Of a stretch of 64,000 nt of DNA, positions 54,979 through 64,000 are shown in pieces. The position numbers and the translations under genes were made by a program. This stretch comes from an uncultured Lachnospiraceae bacterium (GTDB lineage Bacteria > Bacillota > Clostridia > Lachnospirales > Lachnospiraceae): positions 34,404 to 98,403 of the forward strand of contig CAJUJY010000005.1 of the NCBI GenBank assembly GCA_910586555.1, given 5' to 3'. Under the pieces are notes generated by a model that did not search any database, was not told the DNA's origin, and worked only from the letters and a program-made list of their open reading frames with translations. Position 1 is the stretch's first letter, and each line of letters opens with the position of its first letter.

Positions 54979-55037
54979 AGCAAATTTGTGCCTGCGGCTC
55001 AAAGTTTGCGGGTTTATGGCAGGAATGGAGGGTTTTT

Positions 55038-58000
55038 ATGTTAGTGAAGAAACTAAAAAAGATAGCATGTACAACATTATGTACATCTATGGCATTAACA
55101 AACTTTGGTACAGGAATACCAGAAATTACAGCAGTTGTGTCTGCTTCGGATACTAATATCCTGGATAATGCATCATTTCGGACAGATACAGGCAGCTGGT
55201 TTGCAACAACTGTAGATACAGCAAAGCTTGAGTTTATTAATGATGGGAAAGGATATGATAATGGCAGTGGTTATGTAAAAGTAACAGAAAGGTCTGATAC
55301 ATGGAATTCACTTGCACAGGATATTAAAAACAAGGTAAAAAACAAAACAAAGTATAATTTTAGCTGCTGGTTAAACTTGGTGAAGAATATACAGCAGAAT
55401 CAACAGTAAAAGCAGGGCTTACAATACAATCAACAGGTGATAACGGCGGTGAACCTGTTTATGATGGCTGGGGCATATCAGGCAACACTGTTACAGCTTC
55501 AAAAGATGAATGGAGGCAGATAAGCGGAAGTTTTACTGCAAACTGGACAGGAGAGCTTCAGGAACTCCAGTTTAAAGTTGCTGATGAAACATGCAAAAAT
55601 TCATTTTATGTAGATGAGCTTTCAATTACAGAAGACACTACAGATTTATCAATAGAAAAGGACATAACTTCATTAAAGGATTATTTTGTTACTAAAAATA
55701 CAAATTATGATTTTAAAGTAGGTTGTGCGGTTGGAGTGGATATCCTTACTAATGACAACAAAATGCAGCTTGTGCAGAAGCACTATAACAGTGTGACAGC
55801 AGGCAATGAAATGAAACCTGATTATATTATTAAAGGAATTAATGATGATGGCAGTCTTAACCTTGATTTTACAATTCCTGATACTACACTTGATACTTTC
55901 TGGAAATATAACCAGGACAAGGCAGAGAAAGACCAGATACATATTCGTGGTCATGTACTTTGCTGGCATTCACAGACACCAGAAATATTCTTTAAAGACA
56001 AAGATGGAAAGCTTCTTGATAAAGAAGCCATGAATAAAAGGCTTGAAGAATATATAAAGGCTGTAACAGAGCATGTCCAGACAAAATATCCAGGGCTGGT
56101 TTATTGCTGGGATGTTGTTAATGAAGCAATTGTCCCTGAAGATGGTGAAGTGGGTGGAATAAGGAAAGAAAATGGAAGTACTGAAACATACTACCACCAG
56201 ATTTATGGCAGCAGTAATGAATATATTATTAATGCTTTTAAATATTCTAATAAATATGCAGACCCGTCTGTAAAGCTTTTTTATAATGATTATGGCGAAA
56301 CAGATAAAACAAAAATGGAATATATATGTAATCTTGTAGATGCTATAAAGGCATCAGAAGGTACAAGAATTGACGGCATCGGTATGCAGGCACATTATTC
56401 AATGGAATCTCCTGGTGCCAGTGAACTGTATACTGCAATTACAACATATGCAAAGCATACAGATGAAGTACAGATTACAGAACTTGACCTGCTTGCAAGC
56501 AAAAGTTATGACGGCAGTGCTGCACAGAAAGAAGCAGAGCAGACAAAACAGGCATACCGTTATAAAGAGATAATTGATGCCATTCTTAAAGCTAAAGATG
56601 ATGGTGCAAATGTCACAGCCCTGGTATTCTGGGGCGTAGCTGATGATGACTCATGGCTGGTTTCCCCTGAGTTTTCACAGGGAAGGCATAATATGCCGCT
56701 TTTATTTGATGAATACCTTAAAGCAAAACCAGCATACTGGGGTATTGTTGACCCAGGAAGGCTTATGCCTGCCATTAATGAAGCAGATGTATTACAAAGT
56801 GACAGCAATAACTGGACTCTCGCAACACCGGTAAACATTGGCACAGATGGAAATTCATCAATGAAGCTTTTATGGAAAGATGGAAAACTTTGTGTACAGG
56901 TAACAGTTAAAGACAGTACCAGTGATAATAATGATGAAGTAAAATTTTATCTGGACAAAAATAATTCCAAAGCAGAAAATACAGATGGCGTTGAAACTGC
57001 TGTTATAAAGAGGAGTGATGCAGAAGCTTCTAGTGATGGATATATAATAGAGAAAGAGTTTGATATTGCTGGTAAAGCAGCTAATGACCAAATAGGATTT
57101 GATGTAGTTGTTACAGATGGTTCATCAAATACTACACAATGCTGGAATGACCTTCAGATGAAACAGGATGAAAGAAGCAAATATTATGGCACACTGTCAT
57201 TAAAACCATTTATGGTTATTGTAAAAGGAAGTGCAAATATTGATGGTGAAACTGATGATATCTGGAGTAGTGTAACAGCACATAAACTCACAGTAAATTC
57301 AAATCCATCTGTTAGTACAACAGGTATTGTAAAAACAATGTGGGATGAAAATTACTTTTATGTACTTGCTGAAATTAAAGATAAATGCATGAATAAGGAT
57401 AATGCTAATACATGGGAACAGGATTCATTAGAGATATTTGTAGATGAAAATAATGGTAAGACTGACGCATATGAAGATGATGACTGCCAGTACAGAATTA
57501 ATTTTGACAATGAATTAAGCTTTAATGGTACAAATTGCAATAATACTAATATCCAGAGTGCAACAAAGAAAACAAGTGATGGATATATAGTAGAGGCAAA
57601 AATTAAGTTTAATACTGTAAAAGAAGCAGAGAATAACCTTGTAGGTGTTGATTTCCAGATAAATGATGCAGATGCATCAGGTGTACGTGTTGCTACAATC
57701 AACTGGTATGATGCATCAGGCATGGGATATGCCAGGCCAGCAGTATTTGGTACAGCTAAACTTGTAGCAGCAGATACATTTAAAACAGATATCAGTGACG
57801 CAAAAGTTACTGGAATCAAGAATTATAGCTATACAGGAAAAGAAATCCAGCCAGGATTAACTGTAGAATCAGCTGGTAAAAAACTTGCAGAAGGCACAGA
57901 TTATACATTAAGTTATAAGGACAATATTAATTCAGGAAATGCAACAGTTACAATTACTGGCTGTGGGGATTATACAGGAGAAATTTTCCAGCAGTTTAAA

Positions 58001-58267
58001 ATTACGAAAGCTAAACAAAAAATTACTGTTAAAAAATCTTCTTATAATAAAACTACCAGCATTAAAAGTTTTAAATTAACAGGAATTAGTGGATATGGGA
58101 AATTAAGCTATAAGAGTTCTAAAACAAAAGTTGTAACTGTTAATAAAAATGGAAAAGTAAAAATTAAAGGGGCTGGAACAGCAAAAATTACTGTTACAGC
58201 ATCAGGTGGTAAAAACTATAAAAAAGCAAAGACAGTTATAAAGGTTAAAATAGTGAGTAAGAAATAA
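55038..58267 (+). pseudogene. Secreted GH10 endo-xylanase 2, frameshifted in its N-terminal binding domain
   Basis: The ATG at 55038 follows ATGGAGGG and starts a signal peptide (about 1-33) and a CBM22-like domain parallel to the third binding domain of GH10 gene 1. At 55368-55370 one G is missing (CTGG for CTGGG): the frame ends at 55409, while the rest continues in the other frame from 55370 to 58267. The remainder has the GH10 barrel with acid/base Glu (codon 56123) and nucleophile Glu (codon 56480), two CBM9-like domains and two Ig-like C-terminal domains. Without repair, the catalytic part would have no signal peptide (first internal ATG 55736). Decay or sequencing error cannot be told apart here. 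Confidence 0.85.
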
Positions 58268-58348
58268 TTAACTAATATAACATTGTATGGATAGTTTTTC
58301 AAATACACCAGACTGTTTCCAATAGCTAAAAAATATCTTAATAAAGTT

Positions 58349-58382
58349 AAAGACCGGGACATATAATACTTCTCGGTCTTTT
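58349..58382 (+). terminator. Terminator of GH10 gene 2
   Basis: AAAGACCG (58349-58356) pairs with CGGTCTTT (58374-58381) around a 17-base loop; a short T-rich tail follows. Confidence 0.75.
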
Positions 58383-58464
58383 GTCTTTAATTTTACTATT
58401 AGCAATAGAACTTTTTAAAATATGTAAAAATAAAGGGTAAAAGAAAAAATAAGGAAATGTAAAA

Positions 58465-58526
58465 TGCAAACACAAATATTTTACACTTTATGTTTGCACC
58501 CCAAATGGAAATACAAGTATTTTATA
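58465..58526 (+). promoter_or_regulatory. Repeats upstream of the last GH43 gene
   Basis: TGCAAACA (58465-58472) and TGTTTGCA (58491-58498) are inverses. ACAAATATTTTACA (58472-58485) and ACAAGTATTTTATA (58513-58526) are direct repeats 41 bases apart, about four helical turns. It is a candidate AraC-type regulatory region. Confidence 0.4.
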
Positions 58527-58579
58527 GCATTTCTGCTTGAAGGTTAGTACAAAATATAAATAATAAGGAGAATAAATAT

Positions 58580-60148
58580 ATGAAAAATATAGTAGTAGCT
58601 GAAAATCCTATTTTAAAACAGGATTATCCAGATGTAGATGTAATAAGAGTAGATGGTACTTATTATATGATTAGCACAACAGTACATTTTATGCCTGGCG
58701 GAGTTATTTTAAGGTCATATAACCTGGCAGACTGGGAAATTGTAAGTTATGTGTTTGAAACTTTGGATAATACTCCAGGACAGTTGTTATCTGGTAATTC
58801 TAATATATATGGAAAAGGCATGTGGGCAGCTTCCCTAAGGTATTATAAGGGTACTTTCTATGTGTGTTTTGTGGCAAACGATACACATAAGACATATTTA
58901 TACCAGGCAGATGATATTGAAGGGCCATGGAAAAAACAAGAGGTCAGGGGATTTTATCATGATAGTTCCTTATTGTTTGATGATGATGGCAGGGTATATA
59001 TCATATATGGCAATAAAAATATATATCTGACAGAACTAGCACCAGATTTAAAAAAACCAAAAGAAGGCGGGCTGAACCGTCTGGTTATAGAAGATAAAGA
59101 TAATCCAGGACTGGGATATGAAGGGGCGCATTTTTACAAAATTAATGGAAAGTATTATGTTTTTCTAATTCATAGCCTTAAAAATGAATGGTTCAGGACA
59201 GAGGCATGTTTTTCTTCGGATTCTTTAGAAGGGGAGTTTACTGGAGGTGATGTAATATGTGATGATATGGGTTACCGCCATTCTGGCGTGGCACAGGGAG
59301 GGATTGTGGATACTCCAGATGGAAAATGGTATGGCATTATGTTCCAGGACAGGGGAGCATCTGGAAGAATTCCTATACTTGTTCCAATGCACTGGCATAA
59401 TAAACAGCCAGTATTTGGAACTGATGGGAAAATACCCAGATTAGTAAAGACTATGGATACAAGACCAGGTTATGTATATGAACCACTTTATACTTCAGAT
59501 GATTTTGACTATCCAATAGCGGAAGATGGAAAAGTACATCTAAAAAAAGCATGGCAATGGAACCATAATCCGCATAATGAATTATGGTCTACAAGTGAAA
59601 GGAAAAGAGCATTGCGGCTGCATTCAGGTAAAATATGTGAAACTTTGGACAAGGCTTATAATACACTTACACAAAGAACAACAGAGCCAGAAAGTTTTGT
59701 AACAGTTATTATAGACGGTTCTCATATGAAAGATGGGGATTATGCTGGAATTACAGTACTTCTGGGCTGCTATGGTGCAGTTGCCCTCACATACAAGAAT
59801 GGAATTTATGAAGTTGTAATGCTGGGAAAAGAGCCAAAAAATAATAGTTTAAATAGTGCATTTGGAGAACTACAGGAAGAAAAAGAATATGCAAGAGTAT
59901 CAGCTGGCGGACCAGTAATCCGTTTAAAATGCAAGGTTAAGTATACATATAGGACGGATACAGCAGAATTTTTCTATGAACATGAAGAAAAGTGGATTCC
60001 AATAGGCATCCAGCATAAGCTTATTTTCAAATTGGACCATTTTACTGGCTGCCGTTTTGGGCTTTTTTATTATTCGGTAAAAGAAACAGGTGGCTATGTT
60101 GATTTTATAGATTTCAATTATAGTGTAGTACCCAAAACTGGACTGTAG
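58580..60148 (+). CDS. GH43 beta-xylosidase/arabinofuranosidase
   Basis: 522 residues, intracellular by lack of a signal peptide. Candidate catalytic residues are Asp18 (QDYPDVDVIR), Asp128 (GFYHDSSLLF) and Glu181 (GYEGAHFYKI). The C-terminal 200 residues form a concanavalin-like beta sandwich (DGDYAGITVLLGCYG). It is a different GH43 subgroup from the enzyme at 33325, likely active on terminal xylose or arabinose of oligosaccharides. It is transcribed alone after the GH10 terminator and ends the xylan locus. Ribosome site AAGGAGA. Confidence 0.9.
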   Translation: MKNIVVAENPILKQDYPDVDVIRVDGTYYMISTTVHFMPGGVILRSYNLADWEIVSYVFETLDNTPGQLLSGNSNIYGKGMWAASLRYYKGTFYVCFVANDTHKTYLYQADDIEGPWKKQEVRGFYHDSSLLFDDDGRVYIIYGNKNIYLTELAPDLKKPKEGGLNRLVIEDKDNPGLGYEGAHFYKINGKYYVFLIHSLKNEWFRTEACFSSDSLEGEFTGGDVICDDMGYRHSGVAQGGIVDTPDGKWYGIMFQDRGASGRIPILVPMHWHNKQPVFGTDGKIPRLVKTMDTRPGYVYEPLYTSDDFDYPIAEDGKVHLKKAWQWNHNPHNELWSTSERKRALRLHSGKICETLDKAYNTLTQRTTEPESFVTVIIDGSHMKDGDYAGITVLLGCYGAVALTYKNGIYEVVMLGKEPKNNSLNSAFGELQEEKEYARVSAGGPVIRLKCKVKYTYRTDTAEFFYEHEEKWIPIGIQHKLIFKLDHFTGCRFGLFYYSVKETGGYVDFIDFNYSVVPKTGL

Positions 60149-60705
60149 AAAAATATTCTAAAAAAAGATAAGCTGTATATGACAAATGGAATTAGTGTGG
60201 TTACCATGCTGGCATGGATATATAAAAGTATAATAAAAGCAAGTATAAAGGTACTAGTTTTTATTATTATGAATGCAAAAAGATAAATATTTCATAATTT
60301 GTTATGAAAAACAAATTTCATGCTACACAATTTATGACAAAATGTTTAGCTGCTGTTGAAAATAATTCTGGATTTTCTGACAAAAATAAGGATAATGTAC
60401 CTGGTAATTTTTAAAATGCTAAAAACATTTTTAATATTTATTTAAATTAACATTCCAAGGTAGTTTCCAAAAAATCAGAAAAAGTAATTTAAATATAAAT
60501 ATTCTGTATTTGAAGTTTGGTATAAAATACAGCAGTCAATAATAATCCTATTCTCTTATACAATATATTTCTCATGTTGGTAAGTTTACCAAGGAAAAAT
60601 CTGGAATTATTTGTAATACTGTCCTCAGAAAAAGCTAGTATATGCAAGAAGTACGAATAAATCCAGAATATCAGGATATAGAAATTAAATATTATAATTT
60701 TCTAA
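60149..60705. other. AT-rich intergenic region, nothing supported
   Basis: No ribosome-site-linked gene and no clear repeat. A weak 102-codon frame begins at 60642 but runs through the terminator at 60706. It marks the end of the xylan locus. Confidence 0.5.
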
Positions 60706-60744
60706 AAAATACCACAATTCTAAAGGGGATTGTGGTATTTTTTT
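60706..60744. terminator. Strong terminator in the gap before the XRE gene
   Basis: AAAATACCACAAT (60706-60718) pairs perfectly with ATTGTGGTATTTT (60729-60741), followed by TTT. The flanking A and T runs allow use in both directions. Confidence 0.85.
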
Positions 60745-60900
60745 ATTCGACACTATTCGACATATATTTTCAATATTTTTTTAATGTTGGTATTTCTGTT
60801 TTATATATTTTTATTAAATATATATCTGTTATTTGCTCAATAAAATTTTTCTTTTTTATAAAATATAAAAAAATATTATTCCAAAATATCCGTGCCCCTC

Positions 60901-60937
60901 CTTCCAGTCTTGTTTCTAAAAAAATCAAGACTGGAGG
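60901..60937 (+). promoter_or_regulatory. Hairpin covering the XRE ribosome binding site
   Basis: CTTCCAGTCTTG (60901-60912) pairs with CAAGACTGGAGG (60926-60937, one G-T pair). The GGAGG ribosome site (60933-60937) is in the right arm, so translation of the following gene may depend on opening the stem. A terminator-like role is less likely, as no T run follows. Confidence 0.6.
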
Positions 60938-60946
60938 AAAGATTAG

Positions 60947-61276
60947 GTGAAAGATTTATTATACATAGAATGTTTAAATGGAATTGGGAAAAGGCTTGCA
61001 CAGGCAAGGGAAAAAGCTGGATATTCACAAGATGCGCTGGCGGAAAAGACAGGGTATTCTGCAATTACCATAAGCCGCTGGAAAAATGGACACACAGCAA
61101 TGAAAGCAGTGGATATCATAAAAATGACACAGGTATTAGGGATTTCAGCAGATTATTTACTTGGTACTGTAGAACCTGGTAAACAGGCAGAAAAAATAAT
61201 AGCAGGTTTAAGTACAGAGCAGAAAAATCTTGTTATGGATACCTTAAAAACAGTAATGGCATTTCTTCAATATTAA
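60947..61276 (+). CDS. XRE-family transcriptional regulator
   Basis: 109 residues from a GTG start behind GGAGG. The HTH (about 11-66) reads RLAQAREKAGYSQDALAEKT and ITISRWKNGH. The C-terminal 40 residues are helical (LSTEQKNLVMDTLKTVMAF), likely for dimerisation. Phage- or element-type repressor; its target may be the palindrome ACTGTTAA-TAGCC-TTAACAGT just downstream. Confidence 0.85.
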   Translation: MKDLLYIECLNGIGKRLAQAREKAGYSQDALAEKTGYSAITISRWKNGHTAMKAVDIIKMTQVLGISADYLLGTVEPGKQAEKIIAGLSTEQKNLVMDTLKTVMAFLQY

Positions 61277-61280
61277 CAGA

Positions 61281-61418
61281 ACTGTTAATAGCCTTAACAG
61301 TCCTGGTATTCAAAATATGGGAAGTGTTTTGTAAAATAGGTTTAACAGCTGTACAAAACAGAAACATACACTTGCATGTTTATATTTTAATGGGTGGCTG
61401 GCTGTAATATGCAGCCAG
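61281..61418 (+). promoter_or_regulatory. Palindromes between the two regulator genes
   Basis: ACTGTTAA (61281-61288) with TTAACAGT (61294-61301), and CTGGCTG (61398-61404) with CAGCCAG (61412-61418), are both perfect. The first is operator-like; the second could be a hairpin in the leader of the next gene. Confidence 0.45.
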
Positions 61419-61455
61419 TTATCTGTTATATAAGAGAAGGGACTAAGAATTAAAA

Positions 61456-61827
61456 ATGATGTATTTTGCAGGAAGACAGGCTTTAAAAGGATTATTTTTT
61501 ATAAGTACATTTAAAGGAAAAGAGACATTGGAAACAGAAGCAGAAAGAGTAAAAGATATTTGTGCCAGAAAGAATATTTTTATTGAAGATACTGCTGTAG
61601 AACCTCACCCTTTAGATATGATGAATATTGACAGACCTTATATCAGAGGTCTTATAAAGCTGATATGTGGAGGGGATTACAATGTATTAGTCTTGCGCAG
61701 CATGTATGATATTTCTGGAAAAAAAGCAGAATGGGAGAATTTCATTAATTTAATGCAACAGAATGGGATTGCAGTTTATATTGTGGAAGGAGGTACATTT
61801 ATATTTAATAATTATGAGGAATGTTGA
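61456..61827 (+). CDS. Resolvase-like protein lacking the catalytic serine
   Basis: 123 residues. The order helix, then strand-helix pairs around YNVLVLRSMYDISGKKAEW and NLMQQNGIAVYIVEGG resembles the serine-recombinase N-terminal fold, but no Y-x-R-x-S-type active-site segment is seen, so it is unlikely to cut DNA. It overlaps the next XRE gene by 14 bases, which implies coupled translation and a shared role. Family call is weak. Confidence 0.5.
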   Translation: MMYFAGRQALKGLFFISTFKGKETLETEAERVKDICARKNIFIEDTAVEPHPLDMMNIDRPYIRGLIKLICGGDYNVLVLRSMYDISGKKAEWENFINLMQQNGIAVYIVEGGTFIFNNYEEC

Positions 61828-62179
61828 TAAAGACAGAATATATTATGATATTATAAAAAGTGGCCAAAGATTAAGGAAGTTAAGAGCAGAAAAAGGACTG
61901 ACACAGGAAACAGCAGCTTCATATATAGGAATGTCCATAGCCGGGTATAAAAAGATTGAATATGGAAACAACGGGGCAAGAGTAGATACACTTCTTATGC
62001 TTGCTAAGTTGTATGGTGTTTCACTTGATTACATTGTTTATGGAAGAGAAGAATGGCTTTTTGATGTAATATTAGAAGGACAGCCAGAGGCAGTAAAGAA
62101 ATACATAACTGCTATAATAAAAAGTATTCTTGATAATCTGGATATTTTAAAAGATAGTGTAAAGGAAGAAAATTTATAA
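61814..62179 (+). CDS. XRE-family transcriptional regulator
   Basis: 121 residues from the ATG at 61814, which lies inside the end of the previous gene; an earlier in-frame start would overlap that gene further. HTH about 18-70 (RLRKLRAEKGLTQETAASYI, then GMSIAGYKKIEYGNNG), followed by a helical C-terminus (about 80-121). No own ribosome site beyond GGAGG about 25 bases upstream, which supports translational coupling. Target unknown. Confidence 0.82.
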   Translation: MRNVDKDRIYYDIIKSGQRLRKLRAEKGLTQETAASYIGMSIAGYKKIEYGNNGARVDTLLMLAKLYGVSLDYIVYGREEWLFDVILEGQPEAVKKYITAIIKSILDNLDILKDSVKEENL

Positions 62180-62191
62180 TATTTTATAAAT

Positions 62192-62214
62192 AGACAGCCA
62201 TTTTCTGGCTGTCT
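62192..62214 (+). terminator. Terminator-like hairpin after the XRE gene
   Basis: AGACAGCCA (62192-62200) pairs with TGGCTGTCT (62206-62214) around TTTTC; the T run is poor. Confidence 0.65.
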
Positions 62215-62325
62215 GTTCTAATAAAAAAACAGTTTTTATAAAGTGTATATTTATATAGTGAGAAATTTGCATTTTTTTAAGAAAAATTGTTCATATTTCC
62301 TAATAAATATAAATTTTGAAAATTG

Positions 62326-62565
62326 TTAGTACGATTCCAAAAAAGCCGCTGTCATATGATTTATGCTTACCATATCCTTATGGGTAAAAGCCTTTTTAAT
62401 CTGGACATCATATGATTGCAGATTCTCTGTGAGAAAGTGTAAATTCTTGCTAATAATATTGTTTCTCAATCCATCTGGATAAGGAATCTGGTGCTTATTT
62501 TGCAGATTTGCTAGTTTTCCATTTTTATCATAAAGAATCTGGCTGTGTAAAAGATTATGCCACAT
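62326..62565 (-). CDS. Unrecognised 79-codon frame, possible gene remnant
   Basis: The minus-strand frame ends with IKKAFTHKDMVSINHMTAAF and has plausible composition, but no ribosome site and no family I recognise. It may be the C-terminal remnant of a decayed gene next to the insertion sequence. The rest of 62215-62790 shows nothing else. Confidence 0.25.
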   Translation of the reverse strand: MWHNLLHSQILYDKNGKLANLQNKHQIPYPDGLRNNIISKNLHFLTENLQSYDVQIKKAFTHKDMVSINHMTAAFLESY

Positions 62566-62798
62566 ACAAGTTGTATAACCATTGTATGCAGTATGTTTCT
62601 CAACAACTGAATGAATTGTTTGTGAAAAATCTTCAATGTTCCTATATAAAATATCAATATTTACACCATTTTTCAGAGTGCAGTTATCTTCAAGTCTTCA
62701 GGTCTGCCCTTGTATTCTTATATAATGATTATTTCCTGTCTTCAGATTTTTATTATGATTAAATCTTCTTTATATGTCAATGGTTATAGTGTATAATT

Positions 62799-63854
62799 CA
62801 CGGAAATCAATTTTTAAAAATATCACAAATATAGAAAGGGTCAAGCAGACAATCAAACATGATTTTTGAAATGGCTCGTTTTGGCGCAGACCTTTCCTTA
62901 TGTTCTTTTATCAGGTTAATTGCCATCTTTCGAAGCATATTCAGATTCTGTTGTACATTTTTGTCCTCAATACGACAATAATCTTCTTCAAAATGTACAT
63001 CTGACAGCCAGTGCATTGTTTCCAAACACCATTCCATCCTGGCATGGTGCAGTAGTTCAGCAGCTGTCAGGTTTCGGCTGGATATATAATAATGCCACTC
63101 ACTGCTTTTCTTTCCTTTTTCTTCAAATTCTGTGTGTACTGCTCCTATGCATTTCATTCCTTCTCATTCTTTCCTGCACGCAAGCCAGTCAATGTCTTTT
63201 TTCAGTGTTTCCTGGTTATCTTTGGCACACAGGAGATAATTCCCTTTTCCTGCGGTTACGGCTGTTGCTGTTTTTTTCTGACAGTTCAGAGCATCTGCAA
63301 TAACTAAACAACCTCTGATGTCCAATTCTTCCAAAAATTCCTGTACAGCTGGTATTTCGTTACTTTTACTATTAGTGCATTTTTGTGCAAAAGTCATTCC
63401 CAGTTCAGAAACTTGTGCGCTTATGATATGCAGCAGGCTTTCATAATTATACATTTTTCCTGTAGAACAGATAGTTTTGCCATCCACAGCAATGGTAAGA
63501 CCTTCCTGTTTTTCTGGCATCATACTGCATACCCATTTCATGAAACAGTGGTTTAGAGATTCTGGTTTTACCAGGCACAGAAGCCAGTAATAACAAGGAA
63601 CAGAGTTTATTGCGAATTTCTCCTTTAAAAATTCTTTTACTTTACTGCTGTTTGCCCATTGGTGTATCTGGCTGGTATTTTTTAAACCGCAGATACTGCC
63701 TGAGATAACGATTGTTATTGCTTCTGCAATGCTACAAAAATAGCCATTATATTTTTTTGTTGTTTCTACTTCCTCAAAATATTGTGTGATTATATTTTCT
63801 CTCATAGTTCTATTATACACTATTTATTCAGTTTATGGAAAATTGATTTCCGTG
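62799..63854 (-). mobile_element. ISAs1-family insertion sequence, degenerate
   Basis: 1056 bases bounded by 16-bp perfect terminal inverted repeats (CACGGAAATCAATTTT at 62799-62814, its inverse at 63839-63854). Both ends are flanked by the same 9-base sequence TGTATAATT (62790-62798 and 63855-63863), a clean target-site duplication. The transposase inside is broken, so the copy is probably immobile unless helped by an intact relative. Confidence 0.92.
62807..63820 (-). pseudogene. ISAs1-family DDE transposase, broken by stop and deletion
   Basis: The first part (start near 63820, or 63805) has IAVDGKTICSTGK, LVIADALNCQKKTA and NYLLCAKDNQ, all typical of ISAs1 transposases. A TGA at 63164-63166 interrupts DWLACRKE-stop-EGMKCIGAVHTEF, where a Trp codon would be expected. 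The C-terminal part (SSEWHYYISSRNLTAAELL, EWCLETMHWLSDVHF and NLNMLRKMAINLIK) stays in frame. About 40 residues that usually lie between KDNQ and the DIDWL motif are missing. The terminal repeats and target duplication are still intact. Confidence 0.85.
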
Positions 63855-63863
63855 TGTATAATT

Positions 63864-64000
63864 TCATGATACGGTGTTTTCAATTTCCTTTTTTGATTAT
63901 GATTTTAAGTTCTATAGTTATATGTTTGTTTTTTAACAGAAAAATTGATGGATAACTTTTTATTATCCGTCAGTTATGTAGGGAATGGACAATTTCAAGT
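63864..64000. other. Window end, nothing seen
   Basis: AT-rich non-coding sequence after the insertion sequence; only a short GGATAA/TTATCC inverted pair near 63951-63970. Confidence 0.4.

Noticed and set aside
54930..55037. Upstream extension of the GH10 gene 2 frame
   Set aside because: The frame is open but runs through the hairpins of the leader; the ATG at 55038 has the ribosome site and starts a signal peptide.
60642..60950. 102-codon frame on the plus strand
   Set aside because: No ribosome site, extreme AT-driven composition, and it reads through a strong terminator (60706-60744) and the regulatory hairpin of the next gene.
62508..62762. 84-codon plus-strand frame near the insertion sequence
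   Set aside because: No ribosome site and no coding character; it overlaps the minus-strand remnant.
1..64000. CRISPR arrays, tRNA and rRNA genes
   Set aside because: No regularly spaced repeats of CRISPR type and no tRNA or rRNA signatures were seen on reading either strand; a dedicated scan could still find a degenerate tRNA.

Overview
The window is low-GC DNA with strong AGGAGG-type ribosome binding sites. It carries a YesM/YesN two-component pair, an LplB/YtcP-type sugar ABC transporter, a YesL-like DUF624 protein and many intracellular glycosidases. This combination points to a Gram-positive gut or rumen Firmicute, most likely Lachnospiraceae (inference from gene content; the species cannot be read from the sequence).

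Layout. (1) 1-3.5 kb: 3' part of a membrane transglutaminase, araD, and a CspABC-like S8 protease remnant that has lost its catalytic Asp region. (2) 3.5-20.7 kb: a plasmid- or ICE-like element. It holds parM with a frameshifted parR-like partner, a 40-residue membrane peptide, an NlpC/P60 plus 3D-domain cell-wall hydrolase, a frameshifted MT-A70 methyltransferase, a 2257-residue ArdC/methylase/helicase protein, a sortase, a RepA_N replication initiator and an HTH regulator with a palindromic operator inside its promoter. The right side is decayed: a transglutaminase gene with an in-frame stop, a ParB fragment and a fossil partial duplicate. No integrase or relaxase was recognised. (3) 21-24.7 kb: pentose operon of a xylulokinase-type kinase, a FucI/AraA-type isomerase and DUF4867. 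(4) 24.7-60.1 kb: a large xylan-utilisation locus. Its products are a GH8 Rex-type enzyme, three GH43 enzymes, GH3, an SGNH esterase, an alpha/beta esterase, a chemoreceptor, an AraC regulator, YesM/YesN, a lipoprotein serpin, two solute-binding proteins around two permeases, and two tandem multidomain GH10 xylanases (the second frameshifted). A GH115-like fossil lies inside the locus. (5) 60.7-64 kb: two small XRE regulators, a resolvase-like protein and a decayed ISAs1-family insertion sequence with intact terminal repeats and a 9-bp target duplication.

Working model (inference): secreted GH10 enzymes cut xylan outside the cell, the solute-binding proteins and permeases import decorated oligosaccharides, and enzymes without signal peptides (GH8, GH43, GH3, esterases) finish the job inside. 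Pentoses then enter metabolism through the isomerase, kinase and AraD. No ABC ATPase and no classical XylA are in the window. YesM/YesN probably senses oligosaccharides; a two-part CTATA promoter element is shared by the serpin, the first solute-binding protein and both GH10 genes.

Most interesting unexplained signals: a roughly 110-130 bp three-hairpin element present twice (8641-8767 and 54837-54944) with compensatory base changes; the shared CTATA operator; the duplicated leader flanking the serpin, with a hairpin covering the ribosome binding site; and several single-base indels, three of them in homopolymer runs, that break genes and could be decay, phase variation or sequencing error.
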